Source: Hymenobacter actinosclerus
GTDB taxonomy: Bacteria > Bacteroidota > Bacteroidia > Cytophagales > Hymenobacteraceae
Direction of reading: 5' to 3'
DNA: 64,000 nucleotides
NCBI RefSeq assembly: GCF_900111515.1
Contig: NZ_FOHS01000002.1
Location: 496,001-560,000 of the forward strand
The position numbers and the translations under genes were made by a program. Below, one piece after another: positions 53,473-64,000 of this stretch (positions are counted from its first letter, which is position 1; every line of letters begins with the position of its first letter). The notes beneath the pieces were generated by a model. It worked only from the letters and a program-made list of their open reading frames with translations, did not search any database and was not told where the DNA came from.

Positions 53473-53723
53473 GATGTAAGGGGGATGGGTGAGATGTGAT
53501 GGGGTGAAACCGGTTGTCATTCTGAGCATACTGCACTTAGAATGACAGTTCTTCGGCAACCGGCAACCCTGCAAACGCCGTTGCGGGGCCCAAGTTACAT
53601 GTTTGGGCGGGCACGGCTTTTGCAATCGGGGTTGTGGGCCCGGCAAAATCCAAACGGGCCGGCCTGCGTATGCAGGGCAGGCGGCCGGTTTTGCCGGGTC
53701 GGTGTCTCATTTCGCTCCTCCCT

Positions 53724-54533
53724 ATGTTCCCCACTTATTTCGTGGCCCTGGCCACCGGCCTGCTGGCCTCCACTGCCCTACAGGCCCAAACGCTTCCTAC
53801 CGCCCAGGCCGCTACCCCGGCCGCCGACTGCCCCCACCCCTTCGGCCTGGCCGACAACACGGCCCGCACCTTTACGCTGCAGGACAGCCGGGGCAAAACC
53901 ACGGGCTACGTGCACCAGCGCGTGGTGAGCCTGGGCACCGAGCAGAACAAGAAGAAGACCCAGACCACCAACACCGTGCTGCTCAAAAGCGGCGCCTACG
54001 ACACTAAGGGCCGGCTGCTCTACCTGCGCGACCTGACCTTCCGCTGCCGCCAGGACACGGCCTTTACCGATGGCCTCGACCAGCTTAAACCGGCTCAGCT
54101 CAGCTCGTTCCAGGACCGGATTCTCACTTACTCCCCCACGCCTCTGGCCTGGCCCAACCAGCCAACCATCGGTTCAGAGCTGCCCGGGGGCGGCGTTTCG
54201 GTTGATGTACGCAGCTCGGCCGTGCACATTGCGCAGGTGTACTCCCATGTTGGCAAGCGCCGCGTAACGGGCCGGCAGACGGTTACAACGCCGGCCGGCA
54301 CTTTCGAATGCTATAAGGTAGAAGGCGAACTGGAAACTGCCACCGTCGCCCGCGCCGACCTGAAGCTGGCCACTACGGTGCGCATAGTGGAATATTATGC
54401 CCCCACGGTGGGCCTGGTAAAGTCGGAGCTGTATGACAAGAAGGGCCGCCTGGACCAGGTACGGCTGCTGACGGGGCTGGACAAAACGGCAGGGGACGTG
54501 AAGCAGGAAAAGAATAAGAGCAAAAAGTCATAA
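53724..54533 (+). CDS. Exported protein, TapB/DUF3108-like
   Basis: This encodes 269 residues from MFPTYFVALATGLLASTALQAQ, a clear signal peptide. The mature region has a Cys in TFRCRQDTAF and the segment TTPAGTFECYKVEGELET followed by VRIVEYYAPTVGLVKSELYDKKGRL. That last pattern is typical of DUF3108/TapB-type periplasmic beta-sheet proteins. The C-terminus is Lys-rich. Function unknown. Confidence 0.7.
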   Translation: MFPTYFVALATGLLASTALQAQTLPTAQAATPAADCPHPFGLADNTARTFTLQDSRGKTTGYVHQRVVSLGTEQNKKKTQTTNTVLLKSGAYDTKGRLLYLRDLTFRCRQDTAFTDGLDQLKPAQLSSFQDRILTYSPTPLAWPNQPTIGSELPGGGVSVDVRSSAVHIAQVYSHVGKRRVTGRQTVTTPAGTFECYKVEGELETATVARADLKLATTVRIVEYYAPTVGLVKSELYDKKGRLDQVRLLTGLDKTAGDVKQEKNKSKKS

Positions 54534-54570
54534 ATTCCGACTTTGTCACGCTTTTCTCACTCTCCGGCTT

Positions 54571-55086
54571 ATGCGCCCTCTCCTTCTTCTGCCTGCCGCG
54601 CTGCTGCTATTAGGCGCCTGTCAGCAAACAGCCCCAACTACGGCCAGCTCCTCTGCCCCTACTGAGGCCGCCCCGCCAACTGCCACGTCGGCCCAGGGCA
54701 AAACCTACGGCGCAACTATTACCAGCGAGGGTGCCCAGCCCCTGTCGGCACTGCCCACGCTGCTCGGCACCCAGGATTCGGCCCAGGTGAAGCTGGTGGG
54801 CTCCGTGCAGGAGGTGTGCCAGGCCAAGGGATGCTGGATGACCATGAAGCTGGCCGACGGCCGCGCCATGCGCGTCAAGTTCAAGGATTACGCCTTTTTT
54901 GTACCCAAGGATATTAGCGGCAAAACCATCGTTATCAACGGCTGGGCCCACCGCGAAATCGTGCCCGTGGCCGATTTGCAGCACTACGCCCAGGACGCCG
55001 GCAAGTCGGCCGCCGAAATTGCCGCCATCACCGAGCCCCAGCAGCAGCTGAATTTTGAGGCCGACGGGGTATTGGTGCAGGACTGA
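54571..55086 (+). CDS. DUF4920 lipoprotein
   Basis: This encodes 171 residues. The lipobox LLLLGACQQ places the lipid Cys at about 16. A Ser/Thr/Ala-rich linker leads to the DUF4920 domain with VKLVGSVQEVCQAKGCWMTM (paired Cys) and YAFFVPKDISGKTIVINGWAH. The domain is OB-fold-like and of unknown function. It follows the TapB-like gene by 37 bp in the same direction and probably shares its transcript. Confidence 0.88.
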   Translation: MRPLLLLPAALLLLGACQQTAPTTASSSAPTEAAPPTATSAQGKTYGATITSEGAQPLSALPTLLGTQDSAQVKLVGSVQEVCQAKGCWMTMKLADGRAMRVKFKDYAFFVPKDISGKTIVINGWAHREIVPVADLQHYAQDAGKSAAEIAAITEPQQQLNFEADGVLVQD

Positions 55087-55087
55087 G

Positions 55088-55185
55088 AGAAAGTCAAAGA
55101 GAAAAAGTCAAAAGTAAAAGCCGCTCAACTAGCCTTTGCAGGAGTTGAGCGGCTTTTACTTTTGACTTTTTCTCTTTGACTTTCT
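55088..55185. repeat. 43-bp perfect inverted repeat with 7-bp periodic arms
   Basis: Bases 55088-55130 and 55143-55185 are perfect inverse copies with a 12-base loop. The arm contains aaagtca-type 7-mers and a GC-rich tip. It starts one base after the DUF4920 stop codon and could be its terminator. Confidence 0.9.
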
Positions 55186-55191
55186 ATTTAG

Positions 55192-57333
<2,142 letters not shown>

Positions 57334-57411
57334 GGCACCTCGGGTCTGCCACGCAACGCAACGGGGTTGGTCTGGCCGCGGTCTTATACATCTCTCACTG
57401 AAACCTTTACT

Positions 57412-57846
57412 ATGCTCCGCCACCTGCTCATTACTACCCTGGCTCTCGCACCCCTGACCCTGTTGGCACAAACGCCTCTGCCTACCGCTCCCACCCCGGC
57501 GCCTATGCCGCCGGTTACCGGCGCTATTTCGGTGGCCACTGTACCCGTAACGCCCGTGGCGGAGGTGAAGAAGGCGCTTGGCCAGCCTAATGTAGTGCTG
57601 CTTGATGTGCGCACGCCCGAGGAGTACGCCACCGGCCATCTGCCCGGCTCTGCCAACCTCGACTTCCGCGCCCCCGACCTGGCCGCGCGATTGCATAAGC
57701 TCGACCCCAAGAAAACCTACGTGCTGTACTGCGCCTCCGGCAACCGCAGCAACAAAACCGCCGTGCTGATGCAGGAGAAAGGCTTTAAGCACGTCATCAA
57801 CGCTGGGGCCTACACGGATTTGCGAGCTGCTGAGGTTGGGCAGTAG
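57412..57846 (+). CDS. Exported rhodanese-like protein
   Basis: This encodes 144 residues from MLRHLLITTLALAPLTLLAQ, a signal peptide. A Pro/Thr-rich spacer precedes the rhodanese domain with VVLLDVRTPEEYATGHLPGSANLDF and the catalytic Cys107 loop YCASGNRSNKT. It would act in the periplasm as a sulfur transferase or binding module. The stop lies five bases from the stop of the convergent glycosidase gene. Confidence 0.88.
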   Translation: MLRHLLITTLALAPLTLLAQTPLPTAPTPAPMPPVTGAISVATVPVTPVAEVKKALGQPNVVLLDVRTPEEYATGHLPGSANLDFRAPDLAARLHKLDPKKTYVLYCASGNRSNKTAVLMQEKGFKHVINAGAYTDLRAAEVGQ

Positions 57847-57851
57847 TCGGT

Positions 57852-59231
57852 TTATTGCTGCAGAATTCTTTTTTTAAAGCTCAGCTCTGCTTGGCGGCGG
57901 TCGAGCCTCTCCTCGGCGGTCGGCCGTCCCACATAAAACGGAAAGCTGTGGGTAGCGACGCTACCATGCCCATCGAAGGCGGTTACCAGCAGGCGATAAG
58001 GTCCTTTTTGGGTTGGGGCGCGCAGGAGTGCTCGTTGGGGCCCATCCGGGCGCACAGCACTAGGTAGGGCCTGGGGGGGCGTGCGGTGCTGGGGCAGAGT
58101 AATGTACTCGTTTACCTCGGGCACCACCTCCCACACCAGCCGGAGCGAGTCCTGCTCCGGGTCGGTGGCCCGGACGGAAGCACGGTAGAGGCGGCCGGGC
58201 TGAAGCAGGGTGCTGGCCCGGGCAGGAAGGCCGGCCAGGCGCAGGTCGGCCAGCGCAGGAGCCCGGTTGGCAACCTGCCGGCCGGTCCATAAAGAATGAA
58301 CCACATCGACGACCGCCGTTTTTTCGCCATTGGCCGTGAACAGGCTAAACCACATAGGGGTTTGCTCCTGACGCTGGCCCCAGTAGAGAATGTAGCTACC
58401 CAGGCACTGCCGCCGCTGCTTGCGAATGCCCTTCTCGTAGCGCAGACGCATAAACTCTGCTTTCGCGTTGCTGCTCTGGTCGATGGGGGCCTGCCAGGAC
58501 GTAACGGGCGACTCCCACCAGCCGCGTGCTCCGTACTCGCCCACGATGTAAGGCTTCACCCAGCCTGCAGCCTTAATGCTTTCCTCGATATCGGAGAGTT
58601 GGCCAAACATGTTTATGGTTAGCAGGTCCAGGTCGGGGCAGAAGCGGCGGACCAGGATTGTGTTGCCCACGTTGCTGCTCAGGGTGGTCGTTACGGGATG
58701 GTAAGGGTCCAGCTCGTGCACCATGCGCACCATTTCGTTGAGCACCTTGAATGTTTGCGGGCTGGTGATGTGCAGGTCGAGTTCGTTGCCGATGTTCCAC
58801 ATAAGCAGCGCCGGATGATGACGGAAGCGCAGCACCTGCTCCCGTAGTTCCGCACGTTGGCGGGCTACCTTCTCCTGATCGAAGTAATCGAAATGCTCGT
58901 ATTCCGGGGTCATCCACAGGCCCAGCATCACGGTCAGGCCCTGCCGCTGGGCCTCGTCGAGGAGGGTACCGGCATAGTTGGTAGTGTAGAGGCGCAGCGA
59001 GTTGCCACCCAGAGTCCGCACCCGATCGAGCTGTTGGGTGCCCGCTACTCCACGGATATAATAAGGCTGGCCGTCCCGTAGCAGCTCGTACCCCCGCGCC
59101 GTGCGTTCAATGCGCACGGGCAGCACTCCCGGCGGTGGTGGCGGCAGCAGCGGTGGCGAAGATGATCCGCCGCAGTTAACCAGCCCTAAAACGAGCGGCA
59201 GCAGCACTCGAAGCTTGATCCATAAAAGCAT
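57852..59231 (-). CDS. GH2-type TIM-barrel glycoside hydrolase, lipoprotein
   Basis: This encodes 459 residues from MLLWIKLRVLLPLVLGLVNCG, with a lipobox ending LVNC. A Pro-rich spacer is followed by a TIM barrel in which WNIGNELD (acid/base Glu) and YIVGEYGARGWWE (nucleophile Glu) fit clan GH-A enzymes of GH2 type. A C-terminal beta domain (about 325-440) resembles an Ig-like fold. Substrate is unknown. It is divergent from the GT2 gene and may trim or process the same exopolysaccharide. A TTG at 59243 is an alternative start. Confidence 0.8.
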   Translation of the reverse strand: MLLWIKLRVLLPLVLGLVNCGGSSSPPLLPPPPPGVLPVRIERTARGYELLRDGQPYYIRGVAGTQQLDRVRTLGGNSLRLYTTNYAGTLLDEAQRQGLTVMLGLWMTPEYEHFDYFDQEKVARQRAELREQVLRFRHHPALLMWNIGNELDLHITSPQTFKVLNEMVRMVHELDPYHPVTTTLSSNVGNTILVRRFCPDLDLLTINMFGQLSDIEESIKAAGWVKPYIVGEYGARGWWESPVTSWQAPIDQSSNAKAEFMRLRYEKGIRKQRRQCLGSYILYWGQRQEQTPMWFSLFTANGEKTAVVDVVHSLWTGRQVANRAPALADLRLAGLPARASTLLQPGRLYRASVRATDPEQDSLRLVWEVVPEVNEYITLPQHRTPPQALPSAVRPDGPQRALLRAPTQKGPYRLLVTAFDGHGSVATHSFPFYVGRPTAEERLDRRQAELSFKKRILQQ

Positions 59232-59243
59232 GACAAGTGGCAA

Positions 59244-59670
59244 ATAGTAGCTGCTGATGCAGTTTAATCATAAAAGTATTAAGAAAATTTAGCATTTTTA
59301 CAGATAATTCCCATTTTTTTTATTAACAAAAAGAGTTAGGTTTGAAATATTCTAATCCATGATCACACCCTAGGTTTTCCTGAATCCAAATCCAAAGGGA
59401 TATAACCAGGGTAGGCTCTGTAACTTATCCTTGGTTGCCCGGTGTTCTTTTTTTCCCCTACTCATATAGCCTATAGAAGCTGTTTGAGTTAGTTGAAAAT
59501 GGCATAGCGACGCCATAACCAGCGTTTTGTCATGCAACTGTCAATCGGTTTGATTGCGCAATGTCAGCAACGATGAGCTGTCAGCTAGGACGTTTCTATA
59601 CCCCGCATAATGACTTCGCTTAATAGTCCTTAGCTGGTCTCTCACCTGCCTACTTATCCAGTGAATTACG
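59244..59670. other. 427-bp divergent intergenic region
   Basis: It separates the glycosidase (minus) and GT2 (plus) genes. The left half is AT-rich with runs of A and T. Only very short ORFs are present, none supported. It probably holds both promoters, but no clear -7 box was picked out. Confidence 0.5.
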
Positions 59671-62139
59671 ATGCGGCCTACCCAAGCTTTCTCTGCTGAA
59701 GCAGAACACCGCCCCCCGCCCTGCGCGCCCCCCGCGCCGGTTGTGGGTTATTCGCTGGTAAGCCAAAGCCGGCAGATGCGCGTTCTGGTCGCTATTGGAC
59801 TGGCCCTAACGGCTTACTTTCTGTGGTGGTTTGCCACCAGCAACCCGGTGGGCTCGCCGGTGCTGTTTTGGCTGCTGGTGGTTTCGCTGGCGTTCAAGCT
59901 GCTGCGCATGTTGCACGAGTGGTACCACTACGTGGCCATCAGCCACCCCGTAGTGCCCGCTGCCGCGCCGCCCGCTTACACCGTCGATATGCTCACGACG
60001 GCCTGCCCTGGGGAGCCCCGCGATATGATTATTGCCACCCTGCGGGCCATGCAGGCCGTTACGTATCCGCACACCAGCTACCTCTGCGACGAAGGCGACG
60101 ACCCGGTGCTGCGGGCCGAGTGCGCCCGCCTGGGGGTCGTGCACGTAACGCGGCAGCATAAGATCAATGCCAAGGCGGGCAACATCAACCACGCCCTGCA
60201 GCAGGCTACCGGTCAGCTTTGCGTGGTACTCGACCCCGACCACGTGCCCAGTCCCGACTTTCTCGACCACGTGCTGCCCTACTTTGCCGACCCGGCTGTC
60301 GGCTACGCGCAGGTGGTGCAGGCCTACGGCAACCAGGCCGAGAGCCTCATTGCCCGGGGCGCGGCCCAGCAGACCTACCATTTCTATGGCCCGCTGATGA
60401 TGGGCATGAACACCTACAACACGGCCCAGGCCATCGGGGCCAACTGCACCTTCCGCCGCGAAGCCCTCGACAGCATTGGTGGCCACGCGGCGGGCCTGAC
60501 CGAGGACATGCACACGGCCATGCGGCTGCACGCGGCGGGGTGGAAATCGGTGTACGTACCCGTTATCGTGAGTCGTGGGCTGGTGCCCGCCACGCTGGCA
60601 GGCTACTACAGCCAGCAGCTGAAGTGGAGCCGCGGCGCTTTCGAATTGCTGCTGCACGTGTACCCGCGGCTGTTTGCCCGCTTCTCCTGGCGGCAACGCA
60701 TTCATTACCTTACGCTGCCGCTCTATTTCTTTTCCGGGGTTGTAACCCTCATTGATGTGAGCGTACCCGTAACGGCGCTCCTGACGCTGGAATATCCCTG
60801 GCACTTGTCGCTGCCCGAATTTGCGCTGCACCTCACGCCGGTGCTCGTGCTTTCGCTGCTGATCCGCTACAACGCCCAGCGGTGGCTGCGCGAACCCCAC
60901 GAGCAGGGGCTGCACCTCACCGGTGGGCTGTTGCGCATCAGCGCCTGGTGGGTATACCTGCTGGGCTTTGTGTACACGCTGCTGCGCGTGCGCGTACCCT
61001 ACATTCCTACGCCCAAAGACGGGGAGTTGGGGAACGAATGGAAGCTCAGTCTGCCCAACCTGATAGCGGCCGGCATTTGCGTAGGGGCCGCCCGCTACAA
61101 CCACTACTTCACCCACACCCCCTATGCCCTGCTGATGATGGGCATGGCCCTGACCAATGCCAGCATTCTGCTGGCGGCGGTGCTTATGGGCCAGCACCGC
61201 CTGCTCGGCTATTTCACCCGCCTGCTCACCGGCCCCCGGCCGGGCCGGCGGCTGCTGGGCTGGGCCAGAAACTGGACGGGCCGGCTGTGGGCGGCCCTGC
61301 TGTGGCGGGTTCAGACGGCGGCCCTGCTGATGGCCGCACTGGTGTTTGGGGCGCATGCGCTGCTCACGGTCGGGCTGCAGAGCTGGCGCAACCAGAAGGC
61401 CCCCTCTACGGCGCTGGTATGGGCGCGCACGGGCGTGGGCAAAGTGCGCGTAGGCGTAGGCGCGGAAGACGCGACCACGGCCGCGGCAGGATCAGCGGCC
61501 CGGCCAGTGCTGGCCAGCTACCGCAGCGCGGGGCTGGAGCCCACCACCGCCGGGCTGGCCGAGGTATTTCTGCCAGCCGTCCCGACGGCTTCCGGGCTGC
61601 AAAAAGCATTGGAGCCGCTTGATAAGCAGGGCAGTATTCCGCTGCTAAGCTGGGAAGTAACCGACGTAGTCCGGCCAGTGGCCGGCTGGACGCCGGCTAT
61701 CGAGCTTATCCGCCGGCGCAACAAGCCGCTGCTGCTACGCCCCCTCATTAAGGCCACCAACCCCACCGCTTACCGCACAGCCTGGCGGCAGCTGGTAGCC
61801 CGTTTCCAGGCCACCGGCGATACCAGTGCCGTCTGGGTCTGGACTCCCAACCACCCCGATTCGCTGGCGGCCTATTTCCCCGGCGCGGTGTACGTTGACT
61901 GGGTAGCAGTTGACTGCCGGCAGGCGGCGGCCCAGGGCGCCAGTTCTGCTGCCCGCTACGCCGACTGGCGCCTGCCGCTGGCCCAACGCGCCGAGCTAAG
62001 CAGCAAACCAATTTTGCTGCTGCTTCCGCTCCCAACGCAGCAAACCCCGCATGCCACCACCCGGCATCTTATCAGCCATTATCCCGAAGTAAAAGCCTGC
62101 ATATTTGATGGAGCTTCTTTCCTGACTGCTGGTCGGTAG
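59671..62139 (+). CDS. Membrane GT2 polysaccharide synthase fused to a GH26-like domain
   Basis: This encodes 822 residues. Two membrane helices (about 36-90) precede a GT2 domain of cellulose-synthase type: Asp in LCDEGDDPV, DxD in VLDPDHV, the base Asp in LTEDMHTA and the acceptor motif QQLKWSRG. Several helices (about 345-590) follow. The C-terminal 200 residues resemble a GH26 glycosidase: LLLRPLIKAT, PTAYRTAWRQLVARFQ and WVWTPNHPDSLAAYFPGAVYVDWVAVD. Where GH26 enzymes have HEMN with the acid/base Glu, this protein has IKAT. The domain is thus probably a binding module. Product is unknown; neighbours suggest an exopolysaccharide. Confidence 0.85.
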   Translation: MRPTQAFSAEAEHRPPPCAPPAPVVGYSLVSQSRQMRVLVAIGLALTAYFLWWFATSNPVGSPVLFWLLVVSLAFKLLRMLHEWYHYVAISHPVVPAAAPPAYTVDMLTTACPGEPRDMIIATLRAMQAVTYPHTSYLCDEGDDPVLRAECARLGVVHVTRQHKINAKAGNINHALQQATGQLCVVLDPDHVPSPDFLDHVLPYFADPAVGYAQVVQAYGNQAESLIARGAAQQTYHFYGPLMMGMNTYNTAQAIGANCTFRREALDSIGGHAAGLTEDMHTAMRLHAAGWKSVYVPVIVSRGLVPATLAGYYSQQLKWSRGAFELLLHVYPRLFARFSWRQRIHYLTLPLYFFSGVVTLIDVSVPVTALLTLEYPWHLSLPEFALHLTPVLVLSLLIRYNAQRWLREPHEQGLHLTGGLLRISAWWVYLLGFVYTLLRVRVPYIPTPKDGELGNEWKLSLPNLIAAGICVGAARYNHYFTHTPYALLMMGMALTNASILLAAVLMGQHRLLGYFTRLLTGPRPGRRLLGWARNWTGRLWAALLWRVQTAALLMAALVFGAHALLTVGLQSWRNQKAPSTALVWARTGVGKVRVGVGAEDATTAAAGSAARPVLASYRSAGLEPTTAGLAEVFLPAVPTASGLQKALEPLDKQGSIPLLSWEVTDVVRPVAGWTPAIELIRRRNKPLLLRPLIKATNPTAYRTAWRQLVARFQATGDTSAVWVWTPNHPDSLAAYFPGAVYVDWVAVDCRQAAAQGASSAARYADWRLPLAQRAELSSKPILLLLPLPTQQTPHATTRHLISHYPEVKACIFDGASFLTAGR

Positions 62140-62175
62140 GTAGTTGACGCCGGGCCCGACGCCTTTGACTTCAGC

Positions 62176-63099
62176 CTAGAAGCTCTGCACCATGCTGTTG
62201 TGCAGGGTGCGGGGGCTCCAGTAGCCGCTGGCGATGATGCGGCGGATGGTATAGAGCGGGTCCTGCTGGTCGCGCTTCTCGGCCAGGATGAAGGCCGCGT
62301 CCATGCCGCGCTTCTTCAGCTCCGGAATGGCCTCCTGGTTCCAGAGGCCGAAGGGGTAGGCGAAGTAGTTGACTTTCTTGCCCGTAATTTCTTCGAGCTG
62401 CTTGGTGGGCTTCTCGATTTGGGTCACCCAGTCCTGGCCCTGGTACTTTTTCACGTTGTGGTGGTCCCAGGTGTGCGAGCCGATGACGTTGCCCTCGTCG
62501 GAAAGCTGCTTGACCTGCGCCTTGCTCATGTAGCGGGGGCGGCCCAGGCTCACGGTCATAATGAAGTAGACGGCCTTGAAGCCGTGCTTTTCGAGCGTGG
62601 GGCGGGCCACCGTGAACTGGTCGAGGTCGGTGTCGTCGAAGGTGAGCATGACCGGCTTGCTGGGCAGCGGGGCACCGGTGGTGAGGTAGGCGTAGAGCTG
62701 GTCGGGCAGGATGGCGTGGTAGCCCGAGTCGGCCAGCATCTGCATCTGGGCCTTGAACTGAGCCACCGGAATGATGTAGTCCTTAGCGCCTTTGGAATCC
62801 TTGGCCGTCCAGTCGCGAATCTGGTGGTAGCACAGAATGGGCACCTGGGGACGGGCGATGATAGTGGCGGCATCGGCGCGCTTGCCAGCCGGAATAGTGG
62901 CCGGGCTGCCATTGTTAAGGCTGGCGGCCGTAGCGTTGCCGGCGGTGGGTGTGTTGGCCGTTTCGGCCGAGTCGGCGGCTATTTCAGCAGTGGCGGCAGC
63001 GGCTTCGGTACCGGCGGCAGATTTGGTTTCGGTGCAGGCGGGCAGCGTGGCCAGCGTTGCCAGCGCGGCGGCCAGCAGGGGGTACTTCGTAAACTTCAT
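62176..63099 (-). CDS. Polysaccharide deacetylase (CE4), lipoprotein
   Basis: This encodes 307 residues. The lipobox ATLPAC is at about residue 22 and an Ala/Thr-rich linker follows to about 80. The NodB domain shows PILCYHQI, the metal-binding Asp pair MLTFDDTD and the HTWDHHN histidine motif, then YFAYPFGLWN. It should remove acetyl groups from N-acetylated glycans in the periplasm or at the surface, and is comparable in role to the deacetylase part of PgaB. It is convergent with the GT2 gene, 36 bp apart. Confidence 0.9.
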   Translation of the reverse strand: MKFTKYPLLAAALATLATLPACTETKSAAGTEAAAATAEIAADSAETANTPTAGNATAASLNNGSPATIPAGKRADAATIIARPQVPILCYHQIRDWTAKDSKGAKDYIIPVAQFKAQMQMLADSGYHAILPDQLYAYLTTGAPLPSKPVMLTFDDTDLDQFTVARPTLEKHGFKAVYFIMTVSLGRPRYMSKAQVKQLSDEGNVIGSHTWDHHNVKKYQGQDWVTQIEKPTKQLEEITGKKVNYFAYPFGLWNQEAIPELKKRGMDAAFILAEKRDQQDPLYTIRRIIASGYWSPRTLHNSMVQSF

Positions 63100-63235
63100 G
63101 GATGATGGGGGTGCGGGCCGCTAAGAGGCGGACCGCAGGGGGAAACGCGGTGAAAGAAAATCAGGTGGAGCTTCGGTCCGGCGGCCGTATCTTGCCACCG
63201 GTCTTCCTACTACAAAGCAACCGCTTATTTCCCGC

Positions 63236-64000
63236 ATGGACAAACTCCGTGGCACCGGCGTCGCCCTGGTTACGCCCTTTCTGCCCTCCCCCGACCGCGC
63301 CGTAGATTATCCGGCCCTGCGCCGCCTCATCGATTTCCAGCTCGAAAACGGCACCGATTACCTCGTCATCAACGGTACCACCGCCGAATCGCCCACCCTG
63401 ACCACCGAGGAGCGCACCGAAATCCGGCGGGTAGCCAAGGAGCATACGGCCGGCCGCGCCCCGCTGGTGTACGGCCTGGGCGGCAACGATACGGCCGCGC
63501 TGGTGCGCAGCCTCGAAAGCACCGATTTAAGCGGCTACGACGCGCTACTCTCGGCCTCGCCCTATTACAATAAGCCCAGCCAGCGCGGCATTATTGCCCA
63601 CTACCAGCGCCTGGCCGATGCCTCGCCCCTGCCGGTGCTGCTCTACAACGTGCCCGGCCGCACCAGCTCCAACCTCACGGCTGCCACCACCCTGGAGCTG
63701 GCCCAGCACCCCAACATCATCGGCATCAAGGAAGCCAGCGGCAACCTGGAGCAGTGCATCGCCATTGCCGCCCACAAGCCCGCTGATTTCCTGCTGATTT
63801 CGGGCGACGATATGATAACGACTTCGCTCATCAGCTTCGGCGGCGCGGGCATCATCTCGGTACTAGCCAATGCCTTCCCGCAGCGCTTCTCAGCCATGAC
63901 CCGCGCCGCCCTCAACGGCGACTTTGCCGGGGCCAGCCAGCTGCTGTTCGGCTTCGCCGAATTGAACCCACTGATGTATGAGGAAAGCAACCCCGTGGGC
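63236..64000 (+). CDS. dapA: 4-hydroxy-tetrahydrodipicolinate synthase (partial, 3' end missing)
   Basis: The first 255 codons are visible from MDKLRGTGVALVTPFL. DapA condenses pyruvate and aspartate semialdehyde in lysine and diaminopimelate synthesis. Conserved features are the NGTTAESPTL turn, the Tyr in LLYNVPGRTS and the Schiff-base Lys in IIGIKEASG. The normal length is about 290 residues, so about 35 remain beyond the window edge. dapD of the same pathway is at 9570. Confidence 0.96.
   Translation, partial: MDKLRGTGVALVTPFLPSPDRAVDYPALRRLIDFQLENGTDYLVINGTTAESPTLTTEERTEIRRVAKEHTAGRAPLVYGLGGNDTAALVRSLESTDLSGYDALLSASPYYNKPSQRGIIAHYQRLADASPLPVLLYNVPGRTSSNLTAATTLELAQHPNIIGIKEASGNLEQCIAIAAHKPADFLLISGDDMITTSLISFGGAGIISVLANAFPQRFSAMTRAALNGDFAGASQLLFGFAELNPLMYEESNPVG

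Overview
The window looks like a piece of a Hymenobacter-like chromosome (Bacteroidota, Cytophagales). The evidence is high GC coding DNA, start codons almost without Shine-Dalgarno sequences, several -7 boxes of the Bacteroidota type (TAnnTTTG), a T9SS type A sorting tail on one secreted peptidase, a PorE-like OmpA protein, and many small secreted or lipoprotein genes that I recognise only at the family level. Genus is an inference from general knowledge. I saw no rRNA, no convincing tRNA and no CRISPR array.

Layout. 1-6.5 kb: small envelope genes, a YkuD-type L,D-transpeptidase-like protein, a YbiT-type ABC-F ATPase and a beta-barrel protein. 6.7-18 kb: housekeeping metabolism (3-hydroxyacyl-CoA dehydrogenase, msrA, dapD, fabH, a DtxR/MntR regulator, mnmE, an aldo/keto reductase, citrate synthase) with a glycosyltransferase. 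Most gaps here hold long inverted repeats whose arms are built of 7-bp or 9-10-bp units. 17.8-25 kb, mostly minus strand: two paralogous small exported proteins, a PorE-like T9SS accessory protein, queE, folD and lepA. 25-31 kb: small genes, a Uma2 nuclease-like protein and the fused B12 mutase icmF, whose coding sequence contains one of the inverted repeats. 30.8-32.5 kb: an accessory patch with an AT-rich membrane gene and a higBA toxin-antitoxin pair whose toxin has an in-frame stop, flanked by a 22-bp direct repeat. 32.5-41.6 kb: a PBP2-like transpeptidase with a lipobox, OmpA-family and unknown secreted proteins, an FKBP isomerase and kup. 41.65-43.24 kb: an IS4-type insertion sequence with good terminal repeats but a frameshifted transposase. 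43.4-52.7 kb: peptidases (S8, M61, NlpC/P60, M1 with T9SS tail), DUF2147 and a cytochrome oxidase subunit III; a structured non-coding stretch at 47.9-48.3 kb is unexplained. 52.9-57.8 kb: unknown secreted proteins, ligA and a rhodanese. 57.9-63.1 kb: a probable exopolysaccharide group (lipoprotein glycosidase, membrane GT2 fused to a degenerate GH26-like domain, lipoprotein polysaccharide deacetylase). The window ends inside dapA.

Common themes: lysine/diaminopimelate synthesis is represented by dapD and dapA at separate sites; cell envelope and protein secretion are represented by the PorE-like protein, OmpA proteins, PBP, L,D-transpeptidase, NlpC/P60 and a T9SS cargo. The most unusual feature is the recurrent family of periodic inverted repeats, which abut start or stop codons and in two places are read through as protein.
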